Notes under the pieces: model-generated
The model's input: the letters and a program-made list of their open reading frames with translations, nothing else
What the model was told of the DNA's origin: nothing
The model's database searches: none
Translations under genes and position numbers: made by a program
Part shown: piece after piece, positions 24,800 through 36,125 of the stretch
How positions within the stretch are numbered: the first letter of the stretch is position 1
Layout of the letters: every line of letters starts with the position of its first letter
Source: Dactylorhiza incarnata
Taxonomy: Eukaryota > Streptophyta > Magnoliopsida > Asparagales > Orchidaceae
Direction: 5' to 3'
Assembly (NCBI GenBank): GCA_033032865.1
Contig: JAWHQI010000305.1
Location: 1,984,001-2,048,000, forward strand
Length of the DNA stretch: 64,000 nucleotides

Positions 24800-26403
24800 C
24801 AAATAAATATATCTGAGTAAGTTAGGGAAATAGTGAGAATAATATTCAAATGAGACTTCACATAGTGTGTGTGTGTGCGATTCTCTTTTAAATCAATCGT
24901 TCCAATCCAAATTAATACATTTAAACATCTATAAAAAAATAATTCTGAGTAGAACAATGCTAATAACCATGATTAGTCCATTACAACAATAATTTAGTAA
25001 AAATAAGGAATGGAAAGGATTCTCAACAATATGGTCTTTTATAACAAATGAGAAAGGATTTTCAAAAAGCAACAATCCCCTAGTGCTTAGGTCATGAAGA
25101 CACACATTTATTACTTTTTATGTACTCATGATAGGGATCTTTCCAAATATTTGAGTGCTTACTTAGGCCACGTATCACTATGGTACTATTTTTTTATATA
25201 TATATCATCATAATAGGGATCATTCCAAACATATGCATGTTTAGGCCACATATCATTATGAGACGTTCTCTTTTTTTTTCTAACATATATTCATATAGCA
25301 GGGATCATTCCAAGTAAGCAAGCAAATATCCAGGCCACATATCACCATAAGCAATTTCTCTCTTTTTTATCATTTTTTTCATGATTTAACACACTAACAT
25401 GGATGTCACTTGAGAAAATCCACAAGATTAATATTCAAGAATGAAGTTGATTTTCCAAGATGATAGCAAGTGATGGTTCGATAAATGATATTTACTAGTT
25501 CATTATTGCTTTGGACTAAACAATGCTTATTTTGCTCTTGACTACTTTTGAATTTAATTTTTATAGAAATTTAAAATATATACAACTTGTTTTAGAGCTC
25601 ATGAAATAAAGAGAAGTAGTGTTCAACAAATTTTTCAAAAGAATACTCCCATTATTCCCTAACTTTGGAAAATAAATATACATTCATTTGGCAAAATAAT
25701 TATCCTTGCTACTTATGAAAATAACGTGGTGGTAAAATTTTATAGTGACAAAGGTTATCAAATATAACCAACCCACCCCCACACTTTAGAATTTAACTTG
25801 CCCTCAAGTTAAAACAGATGTATTCATATAACGATATAAATTGAACAAAATACTCCCCTTCCAAACATAGGAGTATGTTGGATCCATTCAACTAGCTCCA
25901 AGCTCCATGTAGTAGATGACCTTGGGCTCGGCATGTCACATTTTCCTGCAACATAAACTCACCAAAAACAATACATGCATAGCAATATCCCAACAAAATA
26001 TAATATTCAGCAGCATAATGATCAACCACAAGTAGTCACATGTGGGTCCTAGCTTCCACAACAATATTCGTTCAGAAAAACATAACCAACCCATCAGAAT
26101 AGTGTAGAAAGTAACAATCAAAACACATCTATGGTTCAAGCAAAAAACAGTAATTATGCAAAGAAATTATATTAAAAATTAAAAATAGCTTCCTATTCTA
26201 CATTTTATTGGGTTGCCTCCCATCCAACGCCTAATTTAAAGTCCCGGCAGGACCTAATGATAGTGTTTATGCTAATATGGTTACCACCGCCTCACATTGC
26301 TCATTTTGTTGGAAATATATCTTAAGGCGTTGTCCGTTGACTTTAAATTCAGATTTGTCTTTCTCATTTTGTATGGTCACAACCCCATATGGGTGTACCT
26401 TTG
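24800..26403 (-). other. Athila A space between integrase and 3' LTR
   Basis: AT-rich with no surviving ORF. It corresponds in position to the region of Athila B that carries an extra 375-codon ORF, but here no such frame remains. At 25129-25350 lie three copies of a motif (GGGATCATTCCAA, about 20 bases, then GGCCACATATCACTATG) that also occurs twice in Athila B at 44376-44532. Confidence 0.7.
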
Positions 26404-27145
26404 TTACACGAATGGTCCCGACCACCTAGATTTTAGTTTACCCGGGAATAATCTCAACCTTGAATTATATAATAATACTAATTGTCCTTCCCGGAATTCC
26501 TTAGGTGAAATCCTAGCGTCGTGCCATTTCTTCGTCCTTTCTTTATAGAGCTTATGATTCTCATATGCATGAAATCGTATTTCATCGAGTTCGTTTATTT
26601 GGGCTAAACGATTTTTATCTGCATTATTAAAATCAAAATTCAATTTCTTAATTGCCCAAAAAGCTCTATGCTCTAGCTCAACCGGTAAGTGACATGCCTT
26701 ACCAAATATCATCCGATATGGAGTCAACCCTATAGGTGTTTTGAATGCAGTCCTATAAGCCCAAAGTGAATCATTCAACTTGTGTGACCAATCCTTACGA
26801 GTTGTACTCACTGTCTTTTCTAAGATTGATTTAATTTCTCTATTTGAAACTTCGGCCAAACCATTGGTTTGTGGGTGGTAAGATAAGACAACTTTATGTG
26901 TTATCCCATATTTATTCAACAAGGATTTAAAATGATAATTGCAAAAGTGTGTCCCCATCACTAATGATAGCCCTTGGTGTGCCGAACCTACTAAAAATAT
27001 GTGACTTTAGAAATTTTAGTACGAATTTTGCATCACACTTTTGAGTTGGAATTGCCTCCACCCATTTGCTAACATAATCAACCGCTAGTAGAATGTAAAG
27101 ATGTCCATTTGAATTCACAAATGGACCATAAAATCTATCCCCCAA
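26404..27145 (-). pseudogene. Athila A integrase core and C-terminus, frameshifted
   Basis: Continues the pol protein in two overlapping frames. 26927-27145 holds the catalytic-core segment LLAVDYVSKWVEA and ends near the second acidic position; the end of the segment is broken by a shift. 26404-26961 resumes with [20 protein letters not shown], containing the third acidic residue, and the C-terminal part ending KSRWSGPF. Two shifts (near 27120 and 26950) separate these pieces from the main frame, so integrase of this copy is probably inactive. Confidence 0.88.
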
Positions 27146-30100
27146 ACATCAAATATCTCAACTTCTATGATGTTATTAAGGGGCATACTCGCTCCTCTAT
27201 TCATATTACCGGTGCGTTGGCACCTATCATATTGTTTTACAAATTCATGGGAGTCTCTAAATAAAATTGGCCAATAGAATCCAGCTTCTAAGACCTTCAT
27301 AGCCGTCCTAAGTTCTTGAAAATGTCCTCCATAAGGAGATGCATGACATTTGTGAAGGATACTTGGGACTTCTATTTCGGGGACACATCTACGAATCATT
27401 TGATCATCACAAATTTTAAATAAATGTGGTGCATCCCATAAATAAGATTTCACTAAATGAAGGAATCTCTTCTTTTGTTGAAAACTTAAATCCGGTGGTA
27501 AAATATTACTAACAATATAATTTACAAAATCAGCATACCATGAAGTATTATCACTAGTAATTGCAATAATATACTCATCCGGAAAGTTTTCCTTAATCTC
27601 TACTTGGCTATTCCTTTCACATTCTTGTTCTAGCCTTGATAGGTGGTCGGCCACTTGATTTTCAGCCCCCTTACGGTCCTTAATTTCTATATCAAACTCT
27701 TGTAATAGTAACACCCACCTAATAAGACGGGGTTTAGCATCTTTTTTCTCTACCAAGTATTTGATAGCCGAATGGTCCGTATAAACTATCACTTTAGAAT
27801 TTATTAAATAAGAACGGAACTTATCAAATGCAAACATTACGGCTAAGAGTTCCTTCTCGGTTGTAGTGTAGTTTATTTGTGCATCATTAAGTGTTTTACT
27901 AGCATAATATATAGTATGAAAAATTCTATCCCGGATTTGTCCTAAAACAACTCCTACGGCATAATCACTAGCATCACACATAAGAACAAAAGGTGACGAC
28001 CAATCCGGTGTTGTGACAATAGGTGAAGAAACTAGCTTGTGTTTTAATGTGTCAAAAGCGTGCAAACAGTGGTCATCAAATATAAAGGGAGTGTCTTTTT
28101 CTAACAAGTTACATAAAAGTTTTGATACTTTAGAGAAATCTTTAATAAACCTCCTATAGAACCCCGCATGACCTAAAAAGCTACGAATGCCCTTGACATT
28201 CTTAGGAGGAGGAAGCTTTTCAATAACTTCTATTTTAGCCCGATCTACCTCCAAACCCTTGCTTGATACTTTATGGCCTAAGACAATTCCCTCTCTCACC
28301 ATGAAATGACACTTCTCCCAATTTAGCACTAAATTTGTCTCAACACATCTTAACACCTTCCTAAGAACTTCCAAACAACAATCAAATGACTTCCCAAACA
28401 CAGAAAAATCATCCATAAACACCTCTATTCCTTCATCCATTAAATCAGTAAAAATAGATATCATGCACCTTTGAAAAGTGGCGGGTGCATTACATAATCC
28501 AAATGGCATTATGCGAAATGCAAACGTACCATAAGGACATGTAAATGTGGTCTTTTCTTGATCTTCCGGAGCAACCTTAATCTGATTATAACCGGAATAT
28601 CCGTCCAAGAAACAAAAATAATCATTACCCGCCAACTTGTCAAGTACTTGATCAATAAAAGGTAGTGGAAAATGATCCTTCCGAGTTGATTTATTTAGTT
28701 TTCTATAATCCATACATATTCTCCAACCGGTAACCGTCTTAGTTGGTATCAACTCGTTGTTATCATTTTTCACCACCGTAATTCCTCCCTTCTTCGGTAC
28801 ACATTGTACCGGACTCACCCACTTGCTATCCGAAATAGGGTAAATAATTCCTGCATCTAACCATTTTATTATCTCATTCATAACTACTTCTTTCATGGGT
28901 GGACTAAGCCTACGTTGATGTTCAATTGTCCCTTTAGCCTCATCTTCTAATATTATTTTATGCATACAAATCGAGGGGCTAATGCCACTAATGTCTGCTA
29001 TAGTCCATCCCATGACCTTCTTAAATTCTTTCAAAACAAGTAGTTTTTCTTCATCTTCAAATTTTAATGATACATCAATTATTACCGGAAGAGTATTTTC
29101 TTCTCCAAGAAAAGCATATTTAAGATGTTCCGGAAGAGGTTTCAAATCTAAAGTTTGAGGTTCAATAATTGAGGGTTTCATAATTTTTGGTTCGCTTGAC
29201 CTAGTTATAGATTCAAAACTCCTAAAGATAGGCAATTTATAATGGGATTCTAAGACCTTCACACATTCATCCAATTCTAAATCATCATCCCACTCTTCAT
29301 TTGTCAAAATTGTGAGAAGTCTTTGTTCTAGATCATCTTCTTTACCCTTAATTAATTGATTTTTAAACTCCACTTCTTCAATAGAGTAACAATCTTCTTT
29401 TTCATTTGGAAATTTCATAGCTTTTAGGATATTGAATGTTACTTCCTCTTCATTAACTCTCATTGTTAACTCCCCTTTTTGTATGTCAATTAAAGTTCTT
29501 TCGGTTGCTAAAAATGGCCTCCCTAAGATTATGGGCACATCCTTATCCTCTTCCATGTCCAACACTACAAAATCGGCCGGAAAAATAAATTTCTCCACCT
29601 TAACCAATACATCCTCAACTATTCCCTTAGGGAATGCTAAAGTCCTATCGGCTAATTGGAGAGTAAGAGTTGTTGGAGCTATCTCTCCTAGACCTAACTT
29701 TGTATAAATAGATAAGGGCATTAAATTGATGCTTGCACCTAAATCACATAATGCTCTCCCGACAAATTTCACTCCTATGGAACAAGGTATTGTAAAACTA
29801 CCGGGGTCCTTAAGTTTTTGAGGCAATTTCTTTTGTAAAATTGCACTACACTCTTCCGTTAATGCAACTATTTCTCTATCTAGAAATTTTCTTTTCTTAG
29901 ATAAAATATCTTTCATAAACTTGACATAAATAGGCATTTGCTCTAATGCCTCGGCAAATGGAATATTAATTGTAAGCTTCTTAAAAATTTCCATAAATTT
30001 TTGAAATTGTTTGTCAAGTTTTGTTTTATTTAATCTAGATGGAAAAGGTGGAGGAGGGTAAATAATTTCTTTCTTTTTATTATTATGTGGATCTACTTCC

Positions 30101-31647
30101 ACTTCCTCCGGCTCCTTAACTTCTATAGACCCTTCTCTCCTAATCGTATTTTCTCTTGCCTCTTCCTCCCTTAACTTCTCTAGCAATCCATCCCCACTTG
30201 AGATCTCTACCCCACTCCTTAATGCAATAGCTTTACAATGATTATTTGGCTCTTCTCTTGTTGGATTAAGTGTGGTGTCAGATGGTAGCGATCCTATTGT
30301 TCTTTGATTTAAAGCATTGGCCAATTGGCCAATTGTGGATTCTAAAGATCGGAGTGAAGACTCAATACCACCCATCCTAGATTCATTCTTTTGAAACAAA
30401 CCTACAATATACTCATCAGTCAATTTCCTATTATTGGTTTGTTGATTATGCATATGGGTTGGTATAGAATTAATGTTTTGATTGAAACCTGGTTGTTGAG
30501 TTGCATTTTGTGAATTTTTCCAAGAAAGATTGGGATGATTTCGCCATTCTGGATTATAATGATTTCCGAAATTTGAAGGTCCTTGCCTTTGTTGGCCTCC
30601 AAGATAATGTACTTCTTCAGTTACTTGGTTTAATTGTTCCACTGTCATTGGCACACTTGTTGAAGGGGTAGATAAAGAATCTAACATCTTATTTATTAAA
30701 TTAAATTGAGTGGCCATTTGAGCTGCTAACGAAGTGATTTGATCTACTTGATGAATACCGGCTGGATGGTTATTACCTTGCCTTTCGAATTCTTGGTAAT
30801 TGTTAGAAGTAAGATCTTCTAATATTTCAAAAGCATCTTCTGGATATTTCTTTAATAAAGACCCTCCCGCAGCTCCGTCAACTAGGATCATCGTAGTGGT
30901 TTGTAACCTGTTATAAAAAATTGTGACTTGTTGGTGTTGGGCCATCCCGTGATGTGGACACTTCCTAAGCATTTCTTTAAACCTTTCCCATGTTTCATAA
31001 AGTATTTCGCCATGATTTTGGACAAAAGTGGTGATGTCTCTAACCAACTTAGCTGTTTTAGACGGTGGAAAATATTTATTCAGAAATTTCTCTTCCAATT
31101 GATCCCACGTAGTGATGGAACCAGGAGGTAGAGAGTTAAGCCAATCTTTAGCCCGACCCTCCAAAGAAAATGGAAATAACCTCAATTGAATAGCTTCATC
31201 CGAAACCCCATTTACCTTGTACATATCACAGATTTCTAAGAATGTTCTTAAATGAGCGTTTGCATTTTCATGATTAAGACCCCCAAACTTGTTATGTTGT
31301 ACTAGTTGCATTGTGGTAGAGTCTATTTTAAAATTATTAGCGGCGATTGTAGGTCGCGCTATACTAAATTGCAAACCTCCTCTTAATGGTGCGTTATAGT
31401 CTCGACAAGTCATTCGCGGTGCAACGTTTTGAACATTATCATCATTGTGTTCGACTTGACCATTAGGGTCCACCTGACCCCCATGATCATGACCATCATG
31501 ACCATTCCCATTCCCGTTATTTAAACCGTTTGGGTTCATAGTAGGATGACTAGAATGCTCTAAGCGAAAAGCTCTTCTATTTTGCCTACACTCACGCTCA
31601 ATTTCTAAATTTAGCGGGAATAATTCAATAGGCTGAAATCTGGACAT
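27115..31647 (-). CDS. Athila A gag-pol polyprotein, 1510 codons
   Basis: One open frame from ATG 31647 (MSRFQPIELF) just inside the primer site. Gag occupies about residues 1-450, with a retrotransposon gag domain (WDQLEEKFLNKYFPPSKTAK); no CCHC knuckle is evident, as in many Athila elements. Protease is near residue 632 (LCDLGASINLMPL). Reverse transcriptase covers about 930-1110, with [11 protein letters not shown] near 1079. RNase H lies near 1224 ([15 protein letters not shown]), and the integrase HHCC finger near 1434 (HASPYGGHF and CQRTG). The frame stops at 27115 just as the integrase core begins. The long open frame and the recent LTR age suggest protease to RNase H could still be functional. 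Residues from about 53 to 1295 match Athila B far better than the rest does. Confidence 0.93.
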   Translation of the reverse strand: MSRFQPIELFPLNLEIERECRQNRRAFRLEHSSHPTMNPNGLNNGNGNGHDGHDHGGQVDPNGQVEHNDDNVQNVAPRMTCRDYNAPLRGGLQFSIARPTIAANNFKIDSTTMQLVQHNKFGGLNHENANAHLRTFLEICDMYKVNGVSDEAIQLRLFPFSLEGRAKDWLNSLPPGSITTWDQLEEKFLNKYFPPSKTAKLVRDITTFVQNHGEILYETWERFKEMLRKCPHHGMAQHQQVTIFYNRLQTTTMILVDGAAGGSLLKKYPEDAFEILEDLTSNNYQEFERQGNNHPAGIHQVDQITSLAAQMATQFNLINKMLDSLSTPSTSVPMTVEQLNQVTEEVHYLGGQQRQGPSNFGNHYNPEWRNHPNLSWKNSQNATQQPGFNQNINSIPTHMHNQQTNNRKLTDEYIVGLFQKNESRMGGIESSLRSLESTIGQLANALNQRTIGSLPSDTTLNPTREEPNNHCKAIALRSGVEISSGDGLLEKLREEEARENTIRREGSIEVKEPEEVEVDPHNNKKKEIIYPPPPFPSRLNKTKLDKQFQKFMEIFKKLTINIPFAEALEQMPIYVKFMKDILSKKRKFLDREIVALTEECSAILQKKLPQKLKDPGSFTIPCSIGVKFVGRALCDLGASINLMPLSIYTKLGLGEIAPTTLTLQLADRTLAFPKGIVEDVLVKVEKFIFPADFVVLDMEEDKDVPIILGRPFLATERTLIDIQKGELTMRVNEEEVTFNILKAMKFPNEKEDCYSIEEVEFKNQLIKGKEDDLEQRLLTILTNEEWDDDLELDECVKVLESHYKLPIFRSFESITRSSEPKIMKPSIIEPQTLDLKPLPEHLKYAFLGEENTLPVIIDVSLKFEDEEKLLVLKEFKKVMGWTIADISGISPSICMHKIILEDEAKGTIEHQRRLSPPMKEVVMNEIIKWLDAGIIYPISDSKWVSPVQCVPKKGGITVVKNDNNELIPTKTVTGWRICMDYRKLNKSTRKDHFPLPFIDQVLDKLAGNDYFCFLDGYSGYNQIKVAPEDQEKTTFTCPYGTFAFRIMPFGLCNAPATFQRCMISIFTDLMDEGIEVFMDDFSVFGKSFDCCLEVLRKVLRCVETNLVLNWEKCHFMVREGIVLGHKVSSKGLEVDRAKIEVIEKLPPPKNVKGIRSFLGHAGFYRRFIKDFSKVSKLLCNLLEKDTPFIFDDHCLHAFDTLKHKLVSSPIVTTPDWSSPFVLMCDASDYAVGVVLGQIRDRIFHTIYYASKTLNDAQINYTTTEKELLAVMFAFDKFRSYLINSKVIVYTDHSAIKYLVEKKDAKPRLIRWVLLLQEFDIEIKDRKGAENQVADHLSRLEQECERNSQVEIKENFPDEYIIAITSDNTSWYADFVNYIVSNILPPDLSFQQKKRFLHLVKSYLWDAPHLFKICDDQMIRRCVPEIEVPSILHKCHASPYGGHFQELRTAMKVLEAGFYWPILFRDSHEFVKQYDRCQRTGNMNRGASMPLNNIIEVEIFDVWGIDFMVHL

Positions 31648-31771
31648 AAACTAAAGTAATGCAATTAAAATAAGTAAAACAGACAAACAATGAAATAAAA
31701 CAAAAACAGTGCTTGAGCTCCAATTACTAAGGATTTACTAATATTGCAAGAAAAAACGCTAAATTAGTACA

Positions 31772-31791
31772 CCTCCCCGGCAACGGCGCCA
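31772..31791 (-). other. Primer-binding site of Athila A (tRNA-Asp type)
   Basis: On the minus strand TGGCGCCGTTGCCGGGG lies six bases inside the 5' LTR end (31798). It is the same as in Athila B. Confidence 0.85.
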
Positions 31792-31797
31792 AAAACT

Positions 31798-33254
31798 TGA
31801 TACGGTGAAAATGAGTGTTACGCAAGTGCACATGCCGATTCAAGTAATAAAGTGTAAGTAAGATCGTCTCCACAGGGAAGTGTTAATTTAACGCTCACAA
31901 GTACTAATATTATCCTTTTCTTTGAATCCTAGTAAATAATTCAAAAGTTGGTTGCGTGAAGAAAAATTAAAATAGGAAAATAACTTTAATTAATTAATTC
32001 AATGAGTTTTTATTTTTATTTTTGAGAAATACCAATTTTTAGAGAAAGCTTTGCATGTGGATTTCCTAAGTCTATGTGATATGAAATTTTAAAAGATTTA
32101 GTTAAATATTTGTAAAATTATTCTCTTGACGCAAATTAAATGTAGGACTCATTACCTCTCGGTCTCCGAAATCCGTACACAGCGACTAATCATGAAGAAA
32201 GTGAAATCTCTTTCTACTTCCAATGATTAAATTAAAATATGCGAATTACTTTCGTCACTCCTCTCTCGAATTTCACGACGCAGTATTTGGATGAAGAATT
32301 TTTGGTTAAATATTTATGTGGTTCCTCTCTCGATTTATTCCACATAAGAAAATGGTTTGTATAACCTTGCGTGCAACTCCTCTCTCGATTTATGAATACA
32401 CTCCAAAGAGATATACAAAGCTTGACACAAAATCTTCAAAATGTAATCGCACACTTAAAACGGATAAAGAATTGAAGCAAATAATTTAACAGAATTGTGT
32501 TCTAATACATATCACAAAAGACAAAGTACTTTTCCACACACAAAGCTACAAATTTTAGTTCATGCTAATTGGAATAAAATAACAAATAAGAACTTCCTTA
32601 CAAGACATGCTCAAAGACATGGTTGAAGAAGGTAAGTTTTTCATTCCAAAGTTGCAATATCTCTCTCCCGGATTGGAATGGTTCGGCTCTCCAAGTAGGA
32701 AGAATTCTCCTTGCCGAAAATATCTTCTCCTTTCTCCTCAATTTCATCGTTCTCCCCCCAATTTCCTTCTTTTCTCTTGCTCTCCTTTCCCTCTAATTTA
32801 TAATTCAAATTAAGTAACTTCCCAATTTCAATTCTTGTAACCGCCATCTTCTATATTTAATTCTCCTCATTAGAATCACATAATAAGCCTTCTAATTCCG
32901 TCTCCAGCCAGCTGTCCGCCTGTGCATAACTGCTGCCACCTCATCATATGGTTTTAAATAATCGCGCCATTTATGCCATGTTTTCAGCGCCCGCTTGTTG
33001 TAACCTTGTTGTAACCCTGTTGCGACAAATCCACCGCATTAATTATTCCTCCATTTCTTTTCTTTCCATTCTGAACACTCATTTAATTCCTGTATATTAA
33101 ACTTGAATTTAAGCAGAATCACAATGAAATAATTACTTTTTAATTTATAATTAATTAAGTTTATTATATCAAAGTTTCATATTAATATTCATTATTTCAT
33201 AGTGCAAAATGTGTTAATCATAGACCAAATAACTTCTATTTTAGGAAGTTATCA
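31798..33254 (-). repeat. 5' LTR of Athila A
   Basis: 1457 bp, the partner of 22163-23620. It shares the hairpin series, here at about 32250-32395. Confidence 0.95.
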
Positions 33255-33259
33255 TCAAC

Positions 33260-33720
33260 CTCGTCCAAAAGTCCTCTTTCTTGTACCTCTGGGGGTCTAT
33301 TTATAGACAAATCCTGGGGGGGGGGGGGGGGTAGTTACCTGACCATACTCACCCAAGCTCGCCTCTGCTCGCCCAAACTCGCCCCTTGCTCGCCATACTC
33401 GCCCCTGGCTCACCCATGCTCGCCTCTTGCTCGCCAAGCTCGCCCCTTGCTCGCCTCTGCTCGCCCAAGCTTGCCCAAGCTTGCCCAAGCTTGCCCAACT
33501 CGCCTCTTGCTCGCCTATGCTCGCCCAAGCTCGCCCAGCGAGGTCTGTGAATAGGCGTCTCCTTAGGCCTTTCTGATCTCGACGAATTACGGGTGGTACA
33601 CAATCCCTGCTTTTTTCGAACTCGCTCGCGAGGTCGGAAAAACAATGTTGAACCCGTAGTTCGGAGAGAGGGCACTAGACGATACGCTGTGCGAGGTCTT
33701 TCTCATAAGCGAAGCTCAAT
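33260..33720 (-). repeat. LTR-like DNA with TATA box and CTCGCC array
   Basis: The resumed flank of Athila A. CTATTTATAGAC (33297-33308, TATA on the minus strand) resembles the TATA region of the Tat-like LTR at about 61165. A G-run of about 16 (33316-33331) follows, then a short-period array of CTCGCC words spaced 10-11 bp (33349-33540). With 21850-22157 this may be one LTR of a Tat-like element related to the one at 36627-62150. This is inference from short shared words. Confidence 0.4.
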
Positions 33721-33721
33721 T

Positions 33722-36118
33722 AGAGGAGAAAAAAGAGTCGACACCTCGCAGGAGCCGAGCTCAACTGAAGGAGGAGAAAACACCGACACTTCACGGGAGC
33801 CGAGCTCAACTGGAGGCGGATGCAAGGTCGACACCTCGCAGGAGCCGAGCTCAACTAGAGGCCGAGAGAAGGTCGACACCTCGTAGGAGCCGAGCTCAAC
33901 TGGAGGCGGATACAAGGTCGACACCTTCTAGGAGCCGAGCTCAACTAGAGGCGGAGAGAAGGTCGACACCTCGCAGGAGCCGAGCTCAACTGGAGGCGGA
34001 TACAAGGTCGACACCTTCTAGGAGCCGAGCTCAACTAGAGGCGGAGAGAAGATCGACACCTCGCAGGAGCCGAGCTCAACTAGAGGCGGATACAAGGTCG
34101 ACACCTTCTAGGAGCCGAGCTCAACTAGAGGTGGAGAGAAGGTCGACACCTCGCAGGAGACGAGCTCAACTGGAGGGGGATAGAAGGTCGACACCTTCTA
34201 GGAGCCGAGCTCAACTAGAGGTGGAGAGAAGGTCGAAACCTCGCAGGAGCCGAGCTCAACTGGAGGCGGATACAAGGTCGACACCTTCTTGGATCCGAGC
34301 TCAACTATAGGCGGAGAGAAGGTTGACACCTCGCAGGAGCCAAGCTCAATTGGAGGCGGATACAAGGTCGACACCTTCTAGGAGCCGAGCTCAACTAGAG
34401 GCAGAGAGAAGGTCGACACCTCGCAGGAGCCGAGATCAACTGGAGGCGGATACAAGGTCGACACCTTCTAGGAGCCGAGCTCAACTAGAGGCGGAGAGAA
34501 GGTCGATACCTTCTAGGAGCCCAACTCAACTATAGGTGGAGAGAAGGTCGACACCTCGCATGAGCCGAGCTCAACTAGAGGTGGATACATGGTCGACACC
34601 TTCTAGGAGCCGAGCTCAACTAGAGGTGGAGAGAAGGTCGACACCTCGCAGGAGCCGAGCTCAACTAGAGGAGGAGAGAAGTTCGACACCTTCTAGGAGT
34701 TGAGCTCAACTAGAGGTGGAGAGAAGGTCGACACATCGCAGGAGCCGAGCTCAACTGGAGGAGGATACAAGGTCGACACGTTCTAGGAGCCGAGCTCAAC
34801 TAGAGGCCGAGAGAAGGTCGACACCTCGCAGGAGCCGAGCTCAACTAGAGGTAGATACAAGGTCGATACCTTCTAAGAGCCGAGCTCAACTAGAGGTGGA
34901 GAGAAGGTCGACACCTTCTAGGATCCCAACTCAACTAGAGGTGGAGAGAAGGTCGACACCTCGCAGGAGCCGAGCTCAACTGGAGGCGGAGAGAAGGTCG
35001 ACACCTTCTAGGAGCCCAGCTCAAATAGAGGTGGAGAGAGGGTCGACACCTCGTAGGAGCCGAGCTCAACTGGAGGCGGATACAAGGTCGACACCTTCTA
35101 GGAGCCGAGCTCAACTAGACGCGGATATAAGGTCGACACCTTCTAGGAGCCGAGCTCAACTAGAGGCAGAGAGAAGGTCGACACCTTCTAGGAGCCCAGC
35201 TCAACTAGAGGTGGAGAGAAGGTCGACACCTCGAAGGAGCCGAGCTCAACTAGAGGTGGATACAAGGTCGACACCTTCTAGGAGCCGAGCTCAACTAGAG
35301 GTGGAGAGAAGGTCGACACCTCGCAGGAGCCGAGCTCAACTGGAGGCGGAGAGAAGGTCGACACCTTCTAGGAGCCGAGCTCAACTAGAGGCGGAGAGAA
35401 GGTCGACACCTTGTAGGAGCCCAGCTCAACTAGAGGTGGAGAGAAGGTCGACACCTTCTAGGAGCCCAGCTCAACTAGAGGTGGAGAGAAGGTCGACACC
35501 TCGTAGGAGCCGAGCTCAACTAGAGGTGGATACAAGGTCGACACCTTGTAGGAGCCGAGCTCAACTAGAGGTGGAGAGAAGGTCGATACCTCACAGGAGC
35601 CGAGCTCAACTGGAGGCGGAGAGAAGGTAGACACCTCGCAGGAGCCGAGCTCAACTGGAGGCGGATACAAGGTCGACACATTCTAGGAGCTGAGCTCAAC
35701 TAGAGGTGGAGAGAAGGTCGACACCTCGCAGGAGCCGAGCTCAACTAGAGGTGGATACAAGGTCGACACCTTCTAGGAGCCCAGCTCAACTAGAGGTGGA
35801 GAGAAGGTCGACACATCGCAGGAGCCGAGCTTAACTAGAGGTGGATACAAGGTCGACACCTTCTAGGAGTCGAGCTCAACTGGAGGTGGAGAGAAGGTCG
35901 ACACCTCGCAGGAGCCGAGCTCAACTGGAGGCGGAGAGAAGGTCGACACCTTCTAGGAGTCGAGCTTAACTAGAGGCAGAGAGATGGTCGACACCTTCTA
36001 GGAGCCCAGCTCAACTAGAGGTGGAGAGAAGGTCTACACCTTCTAGGAGCCCAGCTCAACTAGAGGTGGAGAGAAGGTCGACACCTCGCAGGAGCCGAGC
36101 TCAACTAGAGGTGGATAG
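33722..36118. repeat. 45-bp tandem array, about 53 copies, 90-bp dimers
   Basis: The unit GGTCGACACCTCGCAGGAGC plus 25 bases (CGAGCTCAACT, then GGAGGCGGATACAA or AGAGGCGGAGAGAA) repeats every 45 bp. Two variants, CCTCGCAGG and CCTTCTAGG, tend to alternate, giving a 90-bp higher-order unit. Because 45 is a multiple of three, the plus frame stays open over long runs (for example 304 codons at 34716-35630) as an Arg/Glu-rich 15-residue repeat. A point change (CTATAG) breaks it at about 34300 and 34525. No start context or partner domain supports translation. Confidence 0.97.
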
Positions 36119-36125
36119 GAAGAGT

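Larger units (their letters stand above)
22163..33254 (-). mobile_element. Athila-like Ty3 element A, 11.1 kb
   Basis: LTRs 22163-23620 and 31798-33254 are flanked by the perfect duplication TCAAC (22158-22162 and 33255-33259). On the minus strand the primer site TGGCGCCGTTGCCGGGG follows the 5' LTR; this is the tRNA-Asp type used by Athila and Calypso elements (family knowledge). A polypurine tract (GTGTGGGGGTG) adjoins the 3' LTR. A single 1510-codon gag-pol frame is followed by a frameshifted integrase. The long space between integrase and 3' LTR has no surviving ORF and carries a LINE insertion. The LTRs differ by roughly 2% by eye. Confidence 0.95.

Noticed and set aside
33593..35679. 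Several protein genes in the 45-bp array
   Set aside because: Frames on both strands are by-products of a repeat whose period is a multiple of three, with no start context or domain.
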